The notes under the pieces were generated by a model. It was not told the DNA's origin. It saw only the letters and a program-made list of their open reading frames with translations, and did not search any database. Both the position numbers and the translations under genes were made by a program. From assembly GCA_963921825.1 (NCBI GenBank), contig OY997594.1, positions 8,127,001 through 8,191,000 on the forward strand: a DNA stretch of 64,000 nt. The letters run 5' to 3'. Source of the stretch: Erodium maritimum (taxonomy: Eukaryota > Streptophyta > Magnoliopsida > Geraniales > Geraniaceae). Shown here piece after piece: positions 1-12,809 of the stretch. The first letter of the stretch is position 1, and the number at the start of each line of letters is the position of its first letter.

Positions 1-568
1 GAGTGTGACTGGGAACAAGAGAAACGCCGGTTCGGCAGAGTTTCCTAGCTGTTTCTCTTTCAGATCGGATCGCCGGAGAGCATAAAGGTAGTCGGGACCT
101 GGTTTTGTTAAGTGGTAGCTGGGTTTGCGGCTTGAGTCTGGGAGATCAGATGGGAGAGCCGGAGGAATCGGAGGTTTCACCGGCACTAGAGGGAGGCTCA
201 AATGCAGCAACGGTGAGGGGGGGGGGGGGGGCGCAAGCACCCCCGCCTTCAGGAATGAGTCCGAGGAGGCCCATGAAGGGGGTGGTCGACTGTAACCCCT
301 TCCTGGCTGATAGATGGCGAGGGTACCATCTACAGTCGACAGCTGTCTCCCCTACCAGTCCGGTGTCAGCAATCCAGCGTTCAGGAGCCCTAAAATTATC
401 AGTCAAGGGAGGACGACGCACGCTCACTCACCGGGGGAGATGGCGGTCCACCAGTATTCACCTTTCACTCGGCTTTCTCGCCCAGTGCCATTTGGTAGAA
501 GTATGATGTATCGGTATCCATGGTATCCCTGGATGTTACCGCAGATATTATTTTATAAAAAAAATTAA
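1..568 (+). mobile_element. LINE-like retroposon family B, copy 1 (3' part, truncated by window edge)
   Basis: GC-rich non-coding stretch that ends in an A-rich tail near 552-568. From about 250 to 480 it matches, in order and in reading-frame wording, the reverse complement of 24830-25090, including the shared words around 'NPAFRSP' and 'GGRRTLT'. The two stretches are therefore copies of one repeat family. A 15-base G run lies at 217-231. No reverse transcriptase frame is present. The 5' end lies outside the window. I read it as a non-autonomous poly(A)-tailed retroposon. Confidence 0.6.
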
Positions 569-2334
569 AATTAGTTTTATATATTACAAAAAACAGATTT
601 TTATATATTTCAAAAAGTTATATTTTATTTCAAAAAATATTTAAAAAAATCAGTTTTTATATATTTAAAAAATCAAAGGTGAAAGGGTGTTTTTGGTATT
701 TTTTGAAAAAAAAAAACAACATTCTCCATCCATTTTAGATGGAAAGTTAACGGTTGAGTATGCAACTGAAAATAATAATTTGCTAGGGTATTATAATGCA
801 AAAAAAACATGCTAGGGGGTTATATTGCAAATAAAAGTTTACCAGGGTATTAAATTAAAATTTTCCCTTTAATTACTGGTGTAAGGTTAAAACAAAACAT
901 GGTGATGATAAATACCAAAAATGATGTGATATATGAATTGGAGTCGCTCTAAGACTAAGAGCATTTTTTTTCTTTTAAAAAGAGCATTTCTCTTTAACCA
1001 GGTCGGCATTTCAATGTTGAAAGTGGTAGGGAGTGATTGCAATGTTGATACAGATCCATTAATCTAGATACTTTTGAAAACAAAGCCGACATATTATTAT
1101 ATTACACTCTAATCCAATCATTTTATAGTTAATAGTTTAGAGGATAATATTTATAGTGACTTGAAAAGCTAAGGATGGAATGTGATAGGCACCGGCCTTG
1201 TATTTGATAGTAATCAATAGAAAGAAAGAAAAAATGTAATGGGATTAAGGGAGCAAAAATGGATTATTAGAGGTGTCTTGACCGAACTTACAACTGAAAA
1301 CAACCAACTATTCATATGAATGGTCGTGCGGACCACTTGGCCAGCAAATGAACAGCTAGACTCACTCCCCCATGTCCCCTTCACATTTTATATGTATTCC
1401 TTCGATCATTTCCTTCCGCATTTTGACAACCCTATTTGGTTAGGCCGTTAACAATCGGTCAGATTAGGCGAAAATAAAGAAAGATGAGTTCGATTCGTAG
1501 GAAAAAGTGGATCGAAAATATATTTAAATTATTTAGGTCATATGTAAGAGAATCGTGACTGATACTCGAATAGATGGTCGACGAATCCATCGATTTTTCT
1601 CACGGTCTAATCGGCAGAATCGTAGGTTTTGAGTTTTTTTCCACAAAAATGCCAAATCGACGCACCTATTCGATGCACAGAAACCTCCACGGTAAAAAGT
1701 CTTACTATTTCATTTTGATTATTGTTATAACAACTATAATTACTTCACTACAACGATAATAATTACTAGTACCATTCGTATTAATATTTAGGTCATTACA
1801 TAATAATTCATAATTTTTTTTTTTTGCTGGTTATTGACTATGTTCATTAAAGAAAATGATTGGGGCTTCACGACAGAAGTAGTAACCCACTGGTTGCACC
1901 AAAGTATATATAGAGCAAACTAAAGAGTACAGAGTGTTTTTCTAAAAAGTTTGGGTGAGAGAGAGAGATCGAGTAGGTTGGCCTAGGGTTCCATGTTGTG
2001 ACCCAAGGTCATGTGGAGACTCCACCTTTTCAATAGCTAAAGGTGGACCACAACTTTTCTCGCACTAATAATTAGTAGTCTTAAAGGATTATTTTAATCT
2101 AGAACCATAAAGTTCTGTATTTTCGGTGTCAAATAATTATCTGTTCTTCATAAATATTAGGAGCTGTAAGTGATAAGTGTATTTGTATATTATGATAAAT
2201 ATGTGATACAAAGGATGATCATATTCTATACATTATGGAGTTATGAGAGAAGATGAGCATCTATCACTATTAGACGTCACTTACCTCGAAACTAATAGAT
2301 AGAATTAACATTCCTCACAATTAACATAACCTAA
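569..2334. other. AT-rich intergenic DNA, no gene seen
   Basis: 569-880 is very AT-rich and contains phrases typical of short non-autonomous DNA elements (for example 'gctagggtattataatgc' followed by 'gctagggggttatattgc'), so it may be the remains of a MITE, but I could not pair its ends. From 880 to 2334 I see only short spurious frames and no recognisable domain, RNA gene or intact repeat. Confidence 0.4.
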
Positions 2335-5300
2335 TTTTTTTATATCAGATAAGCAGTATATAAAACATGTTCTTTGAATTAAAGACCAGGGGATGAAGAT
2401 GAATAGACAAGACCATTCAACTCTAATAGAAATGTCTATGAATCAGCATCAACAGGAAGAGGGATTACAATACCAGATGAAGAACCCAACAAGGGTTGTA
2501 CATGAATTGGACAATAAAAAGATCTAAAATCTGGATTTTCCCACCATTAAACTCACAAAAAACAGGTCTTAAACACCTAGATTTCTCAACCCTTAAGCTC
2601 AAATAAAACAGGTCTTAGACACCTAAATTTAGCAACCATTAAGCCCATAAATCAGTAGCACCAGTGTAAGAACCGCCCCCGGGCGTTCCCGGTCGAACCG
2701 GAGGTTTTCGGTGAAAGTTGACTTTATGCCGGAAAAGTCAACTGATGACTGCGGGAGTCATTCGGGACCTTTCTGGGGCCCAAAAAGCTTATCTGTCGTT
2801 ACGGTTAGCTTAGTTGGGCCGTTTCCTTTCCAATGACTGTAATGTTGGGAAAAGTCAACCCGGGGCCTTTTATCGGTCAAACACAGTCCGATGAAAAGCT
2901 AAATCTATTTAATTAATTGTGCTGGAATTAATTGAGTAGTATTGGTCCCCACATGGATACTTGTCCATGTTAGCTTGGAAGGGAAGAAATGGTTGCTTTT
3001 TGACTCTTTTACCCTTGAGTTTGGTCATATGAAGCTTTTGGGCACAAGGGGCAATTGGGTCACTTCACTAATAGGTTAAAGGGACCATTTTGTGAACATT
3101 TCAGCACAATATTGCTAGCTTGGCCGAAAATACCAAGAGAGAGAGAGAGGGTTTTCCATGGAAGCTTGAAGGAGAAGCAAGGAGAAAAGAGAGTGCTTTC
3201 TCTAGTTTTCTACCTCAAACCATCAAACAAACCCCATATTCTTCTTCTACTCTCCATTTCCAAGGTAAAGCTCCTAATCAAATTCGTTTTTAGTGAAATT
3301 GGATCATGGGTTTTGAAGGAGAAGAGCTAGAAATGGTGGAGTTTGAGGTTGGTTGATGTTAGATGATGATTTTGTGGTTGGAAGTGAAGTTGGATGTTGC
3401 AAATCTATTGTTTTGAGTAGTTTTGATGAAACTCATTGAGGTTGTTGAAATATTAAAGGATTTAGGATCTGTTTTGGAGCTTCAGAGGTCCTTCAATGGA
3501 GTTTTGTGGAGGAAATTCGTGGAAAACGAAGTTGGGGAAGAAGAAGGAGGCCTGCCCTGGTCTGGCACGGAACGGAACATGGAGAGTGCTTGATTCCGGC
3601 CCTCTGAGGGGCACGGACCGGGCCAGATTCCGGCACGGCATGCCGCACGGAACGTGCCAGGGTCCGGCACAGAAGGCCGCACGGGTCGTGCCTGGTTCCG
3701 GGCCGGTGTGCCGTATCTGGTTTCGGGCCGGTTCGGGGCACGGGCCGGGTCAGTTTCCGGGCCTCTGGGCCATCCTGATTGGGCCTCATTCCGACCCATT
3801 TTCCCTATTTGCCTATGTTGGACTTTCGGGCTTAGTTTAATTATTTATCGTTAAAAACGCAACTGAATTGGTTTTGATTCGAGTATTGTTTTGTATTCCA
3901 AGACTTTGACCCGAGCTTGACGGAGGAGGAGACGGTTGGATCTCGTGAAGTGGAGGAGGAAGCTAGCCAGGTCGTCAGCAGCTAGGATTGGAGTACTTTT
4001 GAGTTTGAGGTAGGGAACGTAGCGAATACCGGTTGAATTACGGAAAGTTACTAGTATGCATATAGGTGGTATTTACTTGACTTAGTTGTTAGAATTGCAT
4101 GATTAGGTTGTGAGGAACGAGTGAAATGGGGGATAGATTATGTGCTATGTTGAGCCATAAGTTTGGGATTGTCGTGCTGTAGAAATGCATGCGGGCCATG
4201 TCGAGCCCTTAGGTTGCGTGTTGATTGAAATGCCATGATCTTTGAGTGAGATGCTTGATGTGTGAATTAGTCGTTGTTTAATTGAGAAGCATGATAAGTT
4301 TTACTCGGTGTAGCATGTGTTTCTATGTTTGGGCAAGTGTGTCAGGCGTGATGTGATGTGAACCATTGGTTGTGATATGATCGGGTGAGTGATGGACCGA
4401 TGTGCTGTGTTATGGTGAGTTGGCTCGGTTGGTATATCGTGGTCAAACTATGGCATTGTGTTGTGTGTTTTTCTCTTGATGTGTGTTCCAAGAGGAGGTG
4501 TGTCTGGTATGATACCTACACCGAGAGAGTATGTCGGTGTAGGGTATCGAGGACGAAGATGGTGTGATCGTTACCACGATGCTATGTGGTCCGGGAAGGC
4601 GTACGACCGAGGTAGGTGCCGGTCCGGTATGCATGAGGCCCCGAGTCTACGTGATGGGAAGACATCCGACTGAATGGATTGCCGGTCCGGGATGTTACCC
4701 CGAGTCTACGTGATAGGAAGATGTCGGGACCGATGTTGTGTGTTCCGATACGATATAAGTGGGACGGGCTGTGATAGCCGGTGATATTGGGAACTGTTGT
4801 GTGGATGATGTGTTGTTCTGCTGCGTGTTGCTTGCTTGTTGATTGGCTGTGTGCATTTAGTTAAGTGTGGTTATGGTCTCGTGAGACCGTTGGTGAGAGT
4901 GGTTATAAATCTTGGGACTGAGGATTGTGGTTATGAAAGTCCGTGTTGTGGGGACGTTGTTAGTATTATGCTTTACTAGTATGCCCTAATTTGACGGTTA
5001 CTCGTGGTGATGAACGGATGTTCATAACCTTAACTACTTTTCCTACTGAGCGAAAGCTCACCCCTTACCTTGTTGTTTTTCAAGTCTTGAGCGGGACTTG
5101 TGCTAGTGGGATGCTTGATGCTGGGGAGCTAGCGAGGGTCCTAGGCTAGCTGTCTAGAGACGTACTGTTGTTTTGAACCAAACACTTTATTACCGGATTT
5201 TATGAGATGTTGGCTCACTTTTATCAGATTATTATTTTTATTGGAATTGTTTTCTTTCAAATTTTCTTTTATTGTTTCTTATTTTAAGTTCACGTCTCGA

Positions 5301-6217
5301 GTCCGGTCAAAACCGGATTTGGGGCGTGACAACCAGGAACCCAACCTCAACAACCCTAACCAAATATGGACAGATTAATCCCAGCTCAAAGATCAGATCC
5401 CACAAAGGGGATCGAAATCTTGATAATACCGGCGGCCAACACCGCTACGGCAAAGGCATTCCGGCGGCACCCACCAGAATCCACAAATCCAACCACTAAG
5501 GCCGAAGGTCTTCTGATGGCATAGATGCCTGAGTCTCGCCGGTGGCCAACACCAAATTCGACGTGCCCGAGCCACAAAGTAGTCGGGAAATCAACCTAAC
5601 CAGACGGCCCGAGGAAGAACATGGGAGGGAGAAAAAAGCCACAAATGAAAAGGGAAGAAGAGATGTCAAACCTCCGCAGCCCTGAGGAGTTAACACAAGA
5701 GCCGAAGACCCGATGAGCCAGATCTGCCGACGACGCCATCGAGCAGGAGCCACCATCTTCAGGAGCGATTTTGACCTAGCACCGCTCTGATCCATGAGCC
5801 GAAAATGGGTCTCACTGCCGGAGCCAGATCGAGTCGACTGGATCTGAAGTGAGGATCCTCCACAGCGACATCGCGAGAGCCACCGAGCAAGAAGCGAACA
5901 GGGGACGGAACCGCAACAATCCTCACCGTGGACGGTGGGGAAGGTCGTCCCACGGCCGGATCTGGCCCCAGTCGCCCCAAAAAGCCAACGGGAAGAAGAG
6001 GAATGGGAGATCTGGGGCGGTCGAGAAGAGGAAGGGAAAGGAAGATCGGATCGATCTGGACTTGAAGGAGCGAGGAGGGGCCACCACCGGCTAGCTCGAA
6101 GGTAGCGAGACCCTGAGCAGGACCGGCGATGGCCAGAGATGAACGACGACGAGCTTTGATAGGCTACAGTTTCGAAGTTCTAGAGAGAGGGCAGACTCTC
6201 TCTTTAGTGTTTAATAG
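2335..6217 (-). mobile_element. LINE-like retroposon family A, copy A1, split by a solo LTR
   Basis: The element runs on the minus strand. Its A-tail appears as a T run at about 2335-2341 and its 5' end is near 6217. A direct repeat, CATAACCTAA, flanks it at 2325-2334 and 6218-6227, the long duplication expected of LINE-type insertion. The 5' half (5340-6217) is GC-rich and the 3' half (2345-2660) carries the 'aaatctggg' and 'tagac' phrases also seen in copy A4 at 52720-52850. It holds no reverse transcriptase. Without the nested solo LTR and its duplication it is about 1.2 kb long. Confidence 0.7.
2665..5331 (+). mobile_element. Solo LTR, Ty3/gypsy (Tekay/Del-like), TSD ACCAG
   Basis: This 2667-bp unit begins TGTAAG and ends GTGACA. 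It is flanked by a perfect 5-bp duplication, ACCAG, at 2660-2664 and 5332-5336. There is no internal copy of its start, no primer binding site and no coding domain, so it is a solo LTR rather than a complete element. The long LTR, the 'actgagcgaaagctcacccc' phrase near 5045 and the 'ggatttggggcgtgaca' end are familiar from Tekay/Del chromovirus LTRs. 3540-3780 is very GC-rich and produces spurious overlapping frames. A minus-strand relative lies at 14890-17431. Confidence 0.85.
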
Positions 6218-6229
6218 CATAACCTAATT

Positions 6230-7390
6230 GAGGTTAACACAAGTGGTTTTCTCCCATATATCTCTAAAAATTAAGAAACCTTAATCTCTAAAAATTTGAA
6301 AACCCCATGTCGCACTCAATAAAGATTTATAATGAGTCAAAGAGAGGAATGATACCAACGAAGACAAGGTCATTGATATTATTATTAGGGATGATAGTCA
6401 CAAATCTAGTTTGGGCTATGACGATATCCATGAGAGGAACGAGAAGCTGATGCTTAAAGATAGGCTTGATTGGATTAGGATGTTAAGTTCAGTCGTGAGT
6501 CGACCACTATCTAATGTTGCCATATTAGCAATAGGACGATCATATGATCTGCGAAGGAGTGTCTCGCAGTCGCTAATTGCTTATCTTCAGCAGGACTTCT
6601 CTTCCGCTGCACATACTCTCGCTGACTCAACCAACACACATAAAAGGTGCGTTTTTTGTTTGTGGCCTTTTTGACAAACGGATTACAAGGATATGTTAAA
6701 GGCCCATTTATCTCTTTTAAACCAGTGCTTCACAATAGAAGGCTTATCAGTTAACAGTGAGATTAGGCTACTGATAAGATTCAGAGAGGCGGCCCCAATT
6801 CGTGAATTGCGCTAATATTCGACACATTGCAATTATAAATCACAAAGTACTTTTGATCCGCAACAAAATGGTAAATTATCAATTCATCTTATTTCGTGTT
6901 AATCTGAAATTTAACCCCATCCAACACAACATATCACGAGAAGGGAGATGGTGATCGGTGGAGGAGGCGGGGAGGGTTCCAACGGAACAACAACGGAAAT
7001 GAGCCGAGGAGCGGAGTCGTTTGTATTTTTTGGTTTTGAGACCACTTGTCTAGTTTCTTCCCGTTAGTAGGTTTGGTTGAGGTTGAGTGCTGGCGCCAGT
7101 GCTTCTGTTTGTATTTGGTTTACAACCTAATTTGATTCTTGAACGGATCTGGTCTTTTGGTACGAGATGTCTATGGCATACTCTTGTTGTATCCTGATGA
7201 TTCAACCCTCAGTCTTTATCTTCTTTTCAAAAAAAAAATTCCTTTTTAATTTAATTTGTATTTGTTGATAAAAAAGAGGGTAGAGTCGTCGATCATCTCT
7301 GGAGGTTGTTGTGGTTGTGGTGGTAGAGGTTCTCAGGCTTCGACTGGTCGGGATAGGCAAAGGCGGAGGTGATCGTTATCCACCATAGCT
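6230..7390 (+). mobile_element. LINE 3'-tail fragment and GC-rich debris
   Basis: About 6940-7238 reads like a plus-strand LINE 3' end: a T-rich untranslated-type stretch closing in 'ttcttttc' followed by ten A residues at about 7229-7238. 7290-7390 is GGT/GGC-rich and resembles the 5' part of the same class of elements. 6230-6900 has only short frames with no recognisable domain. Confidence 0.4.
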
Positions 7391-8990
7391 TTTTTTTTAT
7401 AGATGATGATTTTGTTTTATTAATCATTTTACCCCAAGACGGGGAAAAAAGAGGGGACCGCAAAAAGCTATCCCAAATAATCTTCAAAAGAGACTCTACC
7501 ACAAACGGTGAGAGAATCTTGCTAAGAAAAACGAAGAAAGGGAACAAAAGTCAAATACAAAGAAATACTAGTCGATAGAAGGAGGAACATCGTCCTTAAA
7601 CTCTATTTGCATCATAGTCCCTGTAGTGACAAAGTGTCTCCAAGCTTCATTTTTACGTTGAGCCTCGAGCTTCTGAGTTTCACTCATACAAAGTGAACGA
7701 GTCGACACTCGGAAAGGCTGATGACGTTTCTTTTTTCTTTTCCCTTTAACCTTCTGTATTATTTCTGGCTACCAAACTGGAAAGTCTTGATCGAAACTTG
7801 ACAACGGGTTATGGGAGGAAGACGATAAAACCCGAGAGCCCGATTGGGGGGGGGGGGGGGGAGTTCTTCACCAAATCTGAACACGATGCAAGAGGGCGGA
7901 CAAATGTTGCATGAGTGAGCCCAGTTCGCACGTGGTTTGGCGCATGCCTAATAACAATTGACCCAGCATTAGAAGACTCCAAAGGGATCTAGGGGAAAAC
8001 CCAACTGGACCCCCAAAATCAGACCAACTCTCAAGAGGCTTCTATGGGCAGAAATGCCCAAGGAACTCGTCGTCGGCCAACCCTGAAACACCGGAGAGCC
8101 CGACCCACTTGGCCGGGAAGAACAGAAGCCCCAACGAAGAGAGGAGTGAAAGGAGAGGGACAGGAAGAACCAGCCGAGGAAAAGAAGGAGCGAGTGGCAT
8201 ACTAGAGAGCCCAAAGGGCGATGAAAACGCAATAGAGAAGAGCCTCTACCCGAGCGAGGCGAACCATCACCAAAACGATCCTCAGCGAGGAAGCGCGTCC
8301 CACGGCTGAAATTGGAAGTCCACGGCCGCAACAGAGAACTAAACCCCACCGCATCTTCACCGAATAAAAATAATCCCACCACCACCACAGAAGCAAAGCC
8401 GATCCGCGAGAATCCTCACCAGAAAATGATGAAACTCGTCCCACGCCAGATCTGGGAAGCTCCGCGCCGAAGATGAGGAAGAAGACCAAGCCTGATGCAA
8501 CCGCTCGTACTCAATCATCTGTTACCTCCATAAAGATGATAACCCTTTTCCGGCCATCACCGAAAATAGGCCCAGGATGTGGGGGATCGACATTTCTGTC
8601 GAGTACAAGAGAGCTGAAGAGGGAGATCTGACCTCCACAGCTTAGAGCAACCGAACTCACTACAAACAGAGGCCGACTACCCAAACCCGAGTCGATCTAC
8701 TCCGGAGACGGAGGGGATGGACCTCCCACAATAGTTCTTGGGGAGAGGCTACCAACAAAGGAAAAAGGGGTTGAGAAGCAGGAATGTGGAGACAGAAGAC
8801 GGGAAAGGTTAAGAGGAAGAGGAAGAGAAGTGATCGCCAGCAACCTCCAAGGATGGAGATCGCTGGTGGCCAACGGGAGGAGAGGGAAACGACGGGTTGA
8901 AGAGGCGAGATTTAGGGTTTCTAGAAAGAAGGTGGAGCCTCTCTTTCTAGAACTCTCTTTTCTTGTTTTGCTCCTTGACTTGTTGCTCCA
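7391..8990 (-). mobile_element. LINE-like retroposon family A, copy A2
   Basis: A T run at about 7391-7399 marks the A-tail of a minus-strand element. GC-rich sequence continues to about 8990, where the 5' end carries the same 'ccctaaa' and 'ctctctttctagaa' phrases as other copies. A short minus-strand frame near 7580-7740 ends with charged wording around 'QKLEAQRKNEAW' and may be the end of a degraded ORF. A 16-base G run lies at 7846-7861. I found no clean target-site duplication and no reverse transcriptase. Confidence 0.5.
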
Positions 8991-8999
8991 TGATGTAGC

Positions 9000-11535
9000 C
9001 TCTTAATCGGCGGCGATCCCCCTGTCTCTAGCTCGACCGGCTCCGCTTCTACTAATTTGATTACTTACTAATAGTGGCGTGGGATCCATTGCTTTAAGGA
9101 TTATTAGCCAAAGTTTAGTCGTAATAATTCATATGATTAGCATATGCAAGAGCCTAATCACACACGGTTTATAGATTTTTGGAGATATCACGTCAATTGC
9201 CCCGTCTCTTAAGGGGCAAAGAGAACCTTAAAACAATGATTTTTTTGAGTGTTTTGATTAAAATAAATAAAATTAATTGATTATTTTAACTTAAACCAAA
9301 AACATCTTTTTATGAACAAGGTAAGAGCTATGGAGAGAACTTTTCACTCGGTTGATTTTGGGTTTCTCATTGTCTTCGATATTTTCTTTCTTGGGTTCTG
9401 TCTCGTCCATCTATCGTCGTTCCATTTGTAGTAAATCTAATACCTGAAACCGAATAAAAAATTCACTACGAAAATCAATTGGATTCGGAGAAATGAACCA
9501 ATGCGATTCAATTTCTAACGAACACCAATCTCTTGATTTCAAACCCTCAATCCCAGCGAAAATTACGGAACAATATGTAAAGTGCAAAAATAAACAGAGA
9601 ACCCAATTTTACGTGGTTCGGCAATATGCCTACATCCACGGGACAACGACAAGCTCCTTATATTACTCAAAAAATAATCCGAGAACTTACAAATACAATT
9701 CCCTATTTCTTAATACCAAACGCATTAAACGATAATCCACAAAAAAAAAATCGATCCTTTGTTATCGTTAATTAAAACTCAAAAAATCAGCTCCTCATAC
9801 CATATGTGTTGATCCCTTGGTTGAACCACAACAAATAATAAAGTAGTGAGAAAATAAGAATTTGTGCTTGTTCTTGATCTCTCGCCACTCAACCAAACAA
9901 CTGAACAAGGAAGCACTAACACTTGATTTTGCTCTTGATATTAAACCCAAACATCATAAGCACCTCATGATCTCTCCATATCAAGATGAATCAGCCACCT
10001 TCTCCATATGTATTTTATTGCATTATAAAAACATATTTAGTATTATGCATATATGACGAGAAGATAGGGCTATTATTATGATCACCTCGATCTGACTCTA
10101 GTCCGAGATTTTAAATCCATCTCTTTTTTTTTTCTAATTGCATCCATCTCAAAATTTATTTTAATCTACAAAATATATAAAATCTTCTTTTTTGAGTAAA
10201 TGTATAAATTCTCTATTAAATTTGAATCGTTTTATTATTCCAACCTTCATTTTCCCGTCAACTCACGACTTAATACATGATTCATGTTCGGTAGAATGTC
10301 AATTCGAGAACCATGCATGTTTACGATGGCAACATCTTCGAAATGAAGTGTTCATTTTGTAGATTCCTCCATGTGGACACTTGAATTTGGGTTTGAGTTC
10401 AAAAATAACTCATTTTATCATTGCATGGTAGTTTTTCCTTTATGACTTCACCAACCACTGGTTGTTTGTTTCTCAATTGATTCCATTTAGTTAATTAGTT
10501 CGATACAAATGCTAATCAATTACTTTCTAAATTGGTAACTTACTATCTCCTATATTCATTCTGGAAGGAAGTTGGTTTGTATGTCATATTCACATTAAAT
10601 TAGCTTGATTTTTTTTTAATTAATATGGATGATTGACTTATAAGCAAACTATTATTTTCTCTATAAACTTAAAACTGTGCCCATATGGACAATTACAGCT
10701 TACCTATAAACTTTGTCGTTCATTTCACAAACGTGTATGTAACTTAACTCAATTCATTTAACTTTTAATTAAGAGCAAAGATAATGACATGGTATGAATT
10801 ATTTATGTGACATTGAAAGACATGATGTGTATTGTAGTGTTGTATAGGATTGGGGAAACAAAATACAGAACATCTTGTATATATTAGTTCTCCAAGTATG
10901 TTTCTTTTTTTTTTGAAATAGTCCTCCAAGTATGTTAAATGTTTCAATTTCATCATTGAATTTGAAATCATTTCGTTTCAGTTACAAGTTTTTGAAAATA
11001 TTTCTGATGTGATGACCTCCTTCAAGTTTAAGCATCGTTCTCCTCAACAAATGATATTAGAATCGGTTCTGGGAGCAACCCCAATGGGTGCAAATTCATC
11101 GATGTTATGTCGAGGTCGTCATATGACTCGACGCCGAAGAGCACTGTAGGAGTACGGTCCGATGTTGAAATCTAGATCGGATGCTGACGTCTAAGCGAGA
11201 CGTCGACTTCGATGCTTCTTCCCCTGGATGTCGATGCCAAGTTCCTGTTGACAATGGATGGTTACCACATGTCCAAAAATATCAAAAATGATCATCGACA
11301 CCAACGAACGCCCTGATTTTTTTATAAAAGTTTACCACCGGGCAAATGATTAAAAATCATGTTCCCCTATATATATATATAGTATAAACCAGAGAAGAAA
11401 TCAAATATAAACTCTCTCTTAACCTAAAAACCATGTGAACTCATCCAAGTCATACATTTCATAAATGAATGAATGAGATGCAATTATGTTGTTGACTGAA
11501 AAAACACAACACTTTTTTGATAAGTTGTAGGGGCT
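9000..11535. other. Intergenic DNA with an LTR-type fragment
   Basis: 9480-9740 contains the phrase 'ttttacgtggttcggcaat' followed by 'gcctacatccacggg', which is widespread in plant LTR-type repeats and points to a retrotransposon fragment. The rest is AT-rich with no gene-like frame. A short near-duplicate, 'ctccaagtatgtt', appears at about 10891 and 10923. A (TA)n tract lies near 11371. Confidence 0.35.
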
Positions 11536-11539
11536 TTTT

Positions 11540-12300
11540 AGTAAAACTATCATATATTTTTTACCAATTCACAAATTTAATCTTTACCGTTTCGTTTGAA
11601 CTCCGATTGGCTTCAAACTTGTTCTGCGCCAATATTTTTATTTTTACAAAGGAAATCTATCAAGCTTAGTAATGAATATATTCCGAAGAACGAAAAAAAA
11701 AATCGGGCCTGATTTAAAAAAAATATATCTGAGTTATTTTTATCAACACTGAACACTAGTTTTGTCAACAATGAACCTTAGTTTTATCAATACGGAACAC
11801 TAGTTTTATCACCTCGTTTTACCAAGACTAAACATGATTTTTATCACTTCATCACTTGTTTTTATATCACCTCATCACATGTATTTTTTCAACATTGAAT
11901 ACTAATTTTATCAACACTAAACACTAGGTTTATCACCACATTACACGTGTTTGATCACCTCATCACTTGTTTTCATCACTTTAGCACACATGTTTTATCA
12001 CCCCAACATATGTTATTTTATCAACATTAAACACTAGTTATATCAACATCGAACACTAGTTTTATCACCCCGATATAAAACATTTATTAGTGAAGATTTA
12101 TCAATACTCAACAATAGTTTTATCACCCTGATATAATTTTTTTCCGTGCTTCAAAATATATCTATCACTGTTCTTGATTGAAAGACCTTGAAAAAAATTA
12201 AAATATTGGTGCAAGTTTGAAGCTAATCAGAGTTGAAAAGAAGCGGGAACAATTAAATTAGTGAATTGGTTAAGAAAAAATGGACGCTTGTCCACGTGGC
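11540..12300. repeat. Inverted-repeat element with a minisatellite core
   Basis: About 11570-11690 and the reverse complement of about 12165-12285 align over roughly 110 bases (shared words include 'accaattca', 'agcttcaaactt' or 'ggcttcaaactt', and 'ccaatatttt'). They form imperfect terminal arms. Between them, 11735-12150 is a degenerate tandem array built from 'tttatcaacactaaacactag'-like units of about 20 bases. No coding frame is present. The structure resembles a foldback or MITE-type element; I could not identify its exact ends. Confidence 0.55.
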
Positions 12301-12809
12301 ACCATGCTATTACAATTATACCCTTACTTGTGTGAGAAAATATGAAAGTGACGTGTATTTTAGGTGAGATTGAGGTGATGATGTGGCATCATGATGAATG
12401 TTGGATTTTAAGTGTGTGTGGCTAGGATGAGTTCTCACAGTTTTTAGGATAATAGTGGTTTCTAGCCGATTTATCCTCGTATAAGCCATTCTATCTTCTA
12501 TCTCTTCAACCTTTTATCCAACAATTTTCTCTCTCAATCTCTTATCTCATACTCGTCCAAATAACAATGTCGAGCAAAGTGTGAGAGAATTATCACGAGA
12601 CAATGTTGATTAACGACCAATGTAAACAATTTTGGACAATTTATGGATGCATCATGGGATCAATCTCAAACTTAACAAGTCTCATATTCACATCCTTAGA
12701 GTAGTTCAATTCATGCTCTGCACAGTCCACCTCTGTTAGTCCTAGTGCATCCGCATCACCTAAAAGACATCTGTGTCGAGATGGTTCCTGAAAGAAAATA
12801 TGTCGTTAG

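Noticed and set aside
3482..3854. Several overlapping frames of about 100 codons
   Set aside because: They are the GC-rich part of a solo LTR with repeated 'ggcacgg' words and are open in several frames at once.
7391..9010. Target-site duplication for copy A2 ('catagc' versus 'tgtagc')
   Set aside because: Only a few bases agree and the positions are not exact, so it is no better than chance.
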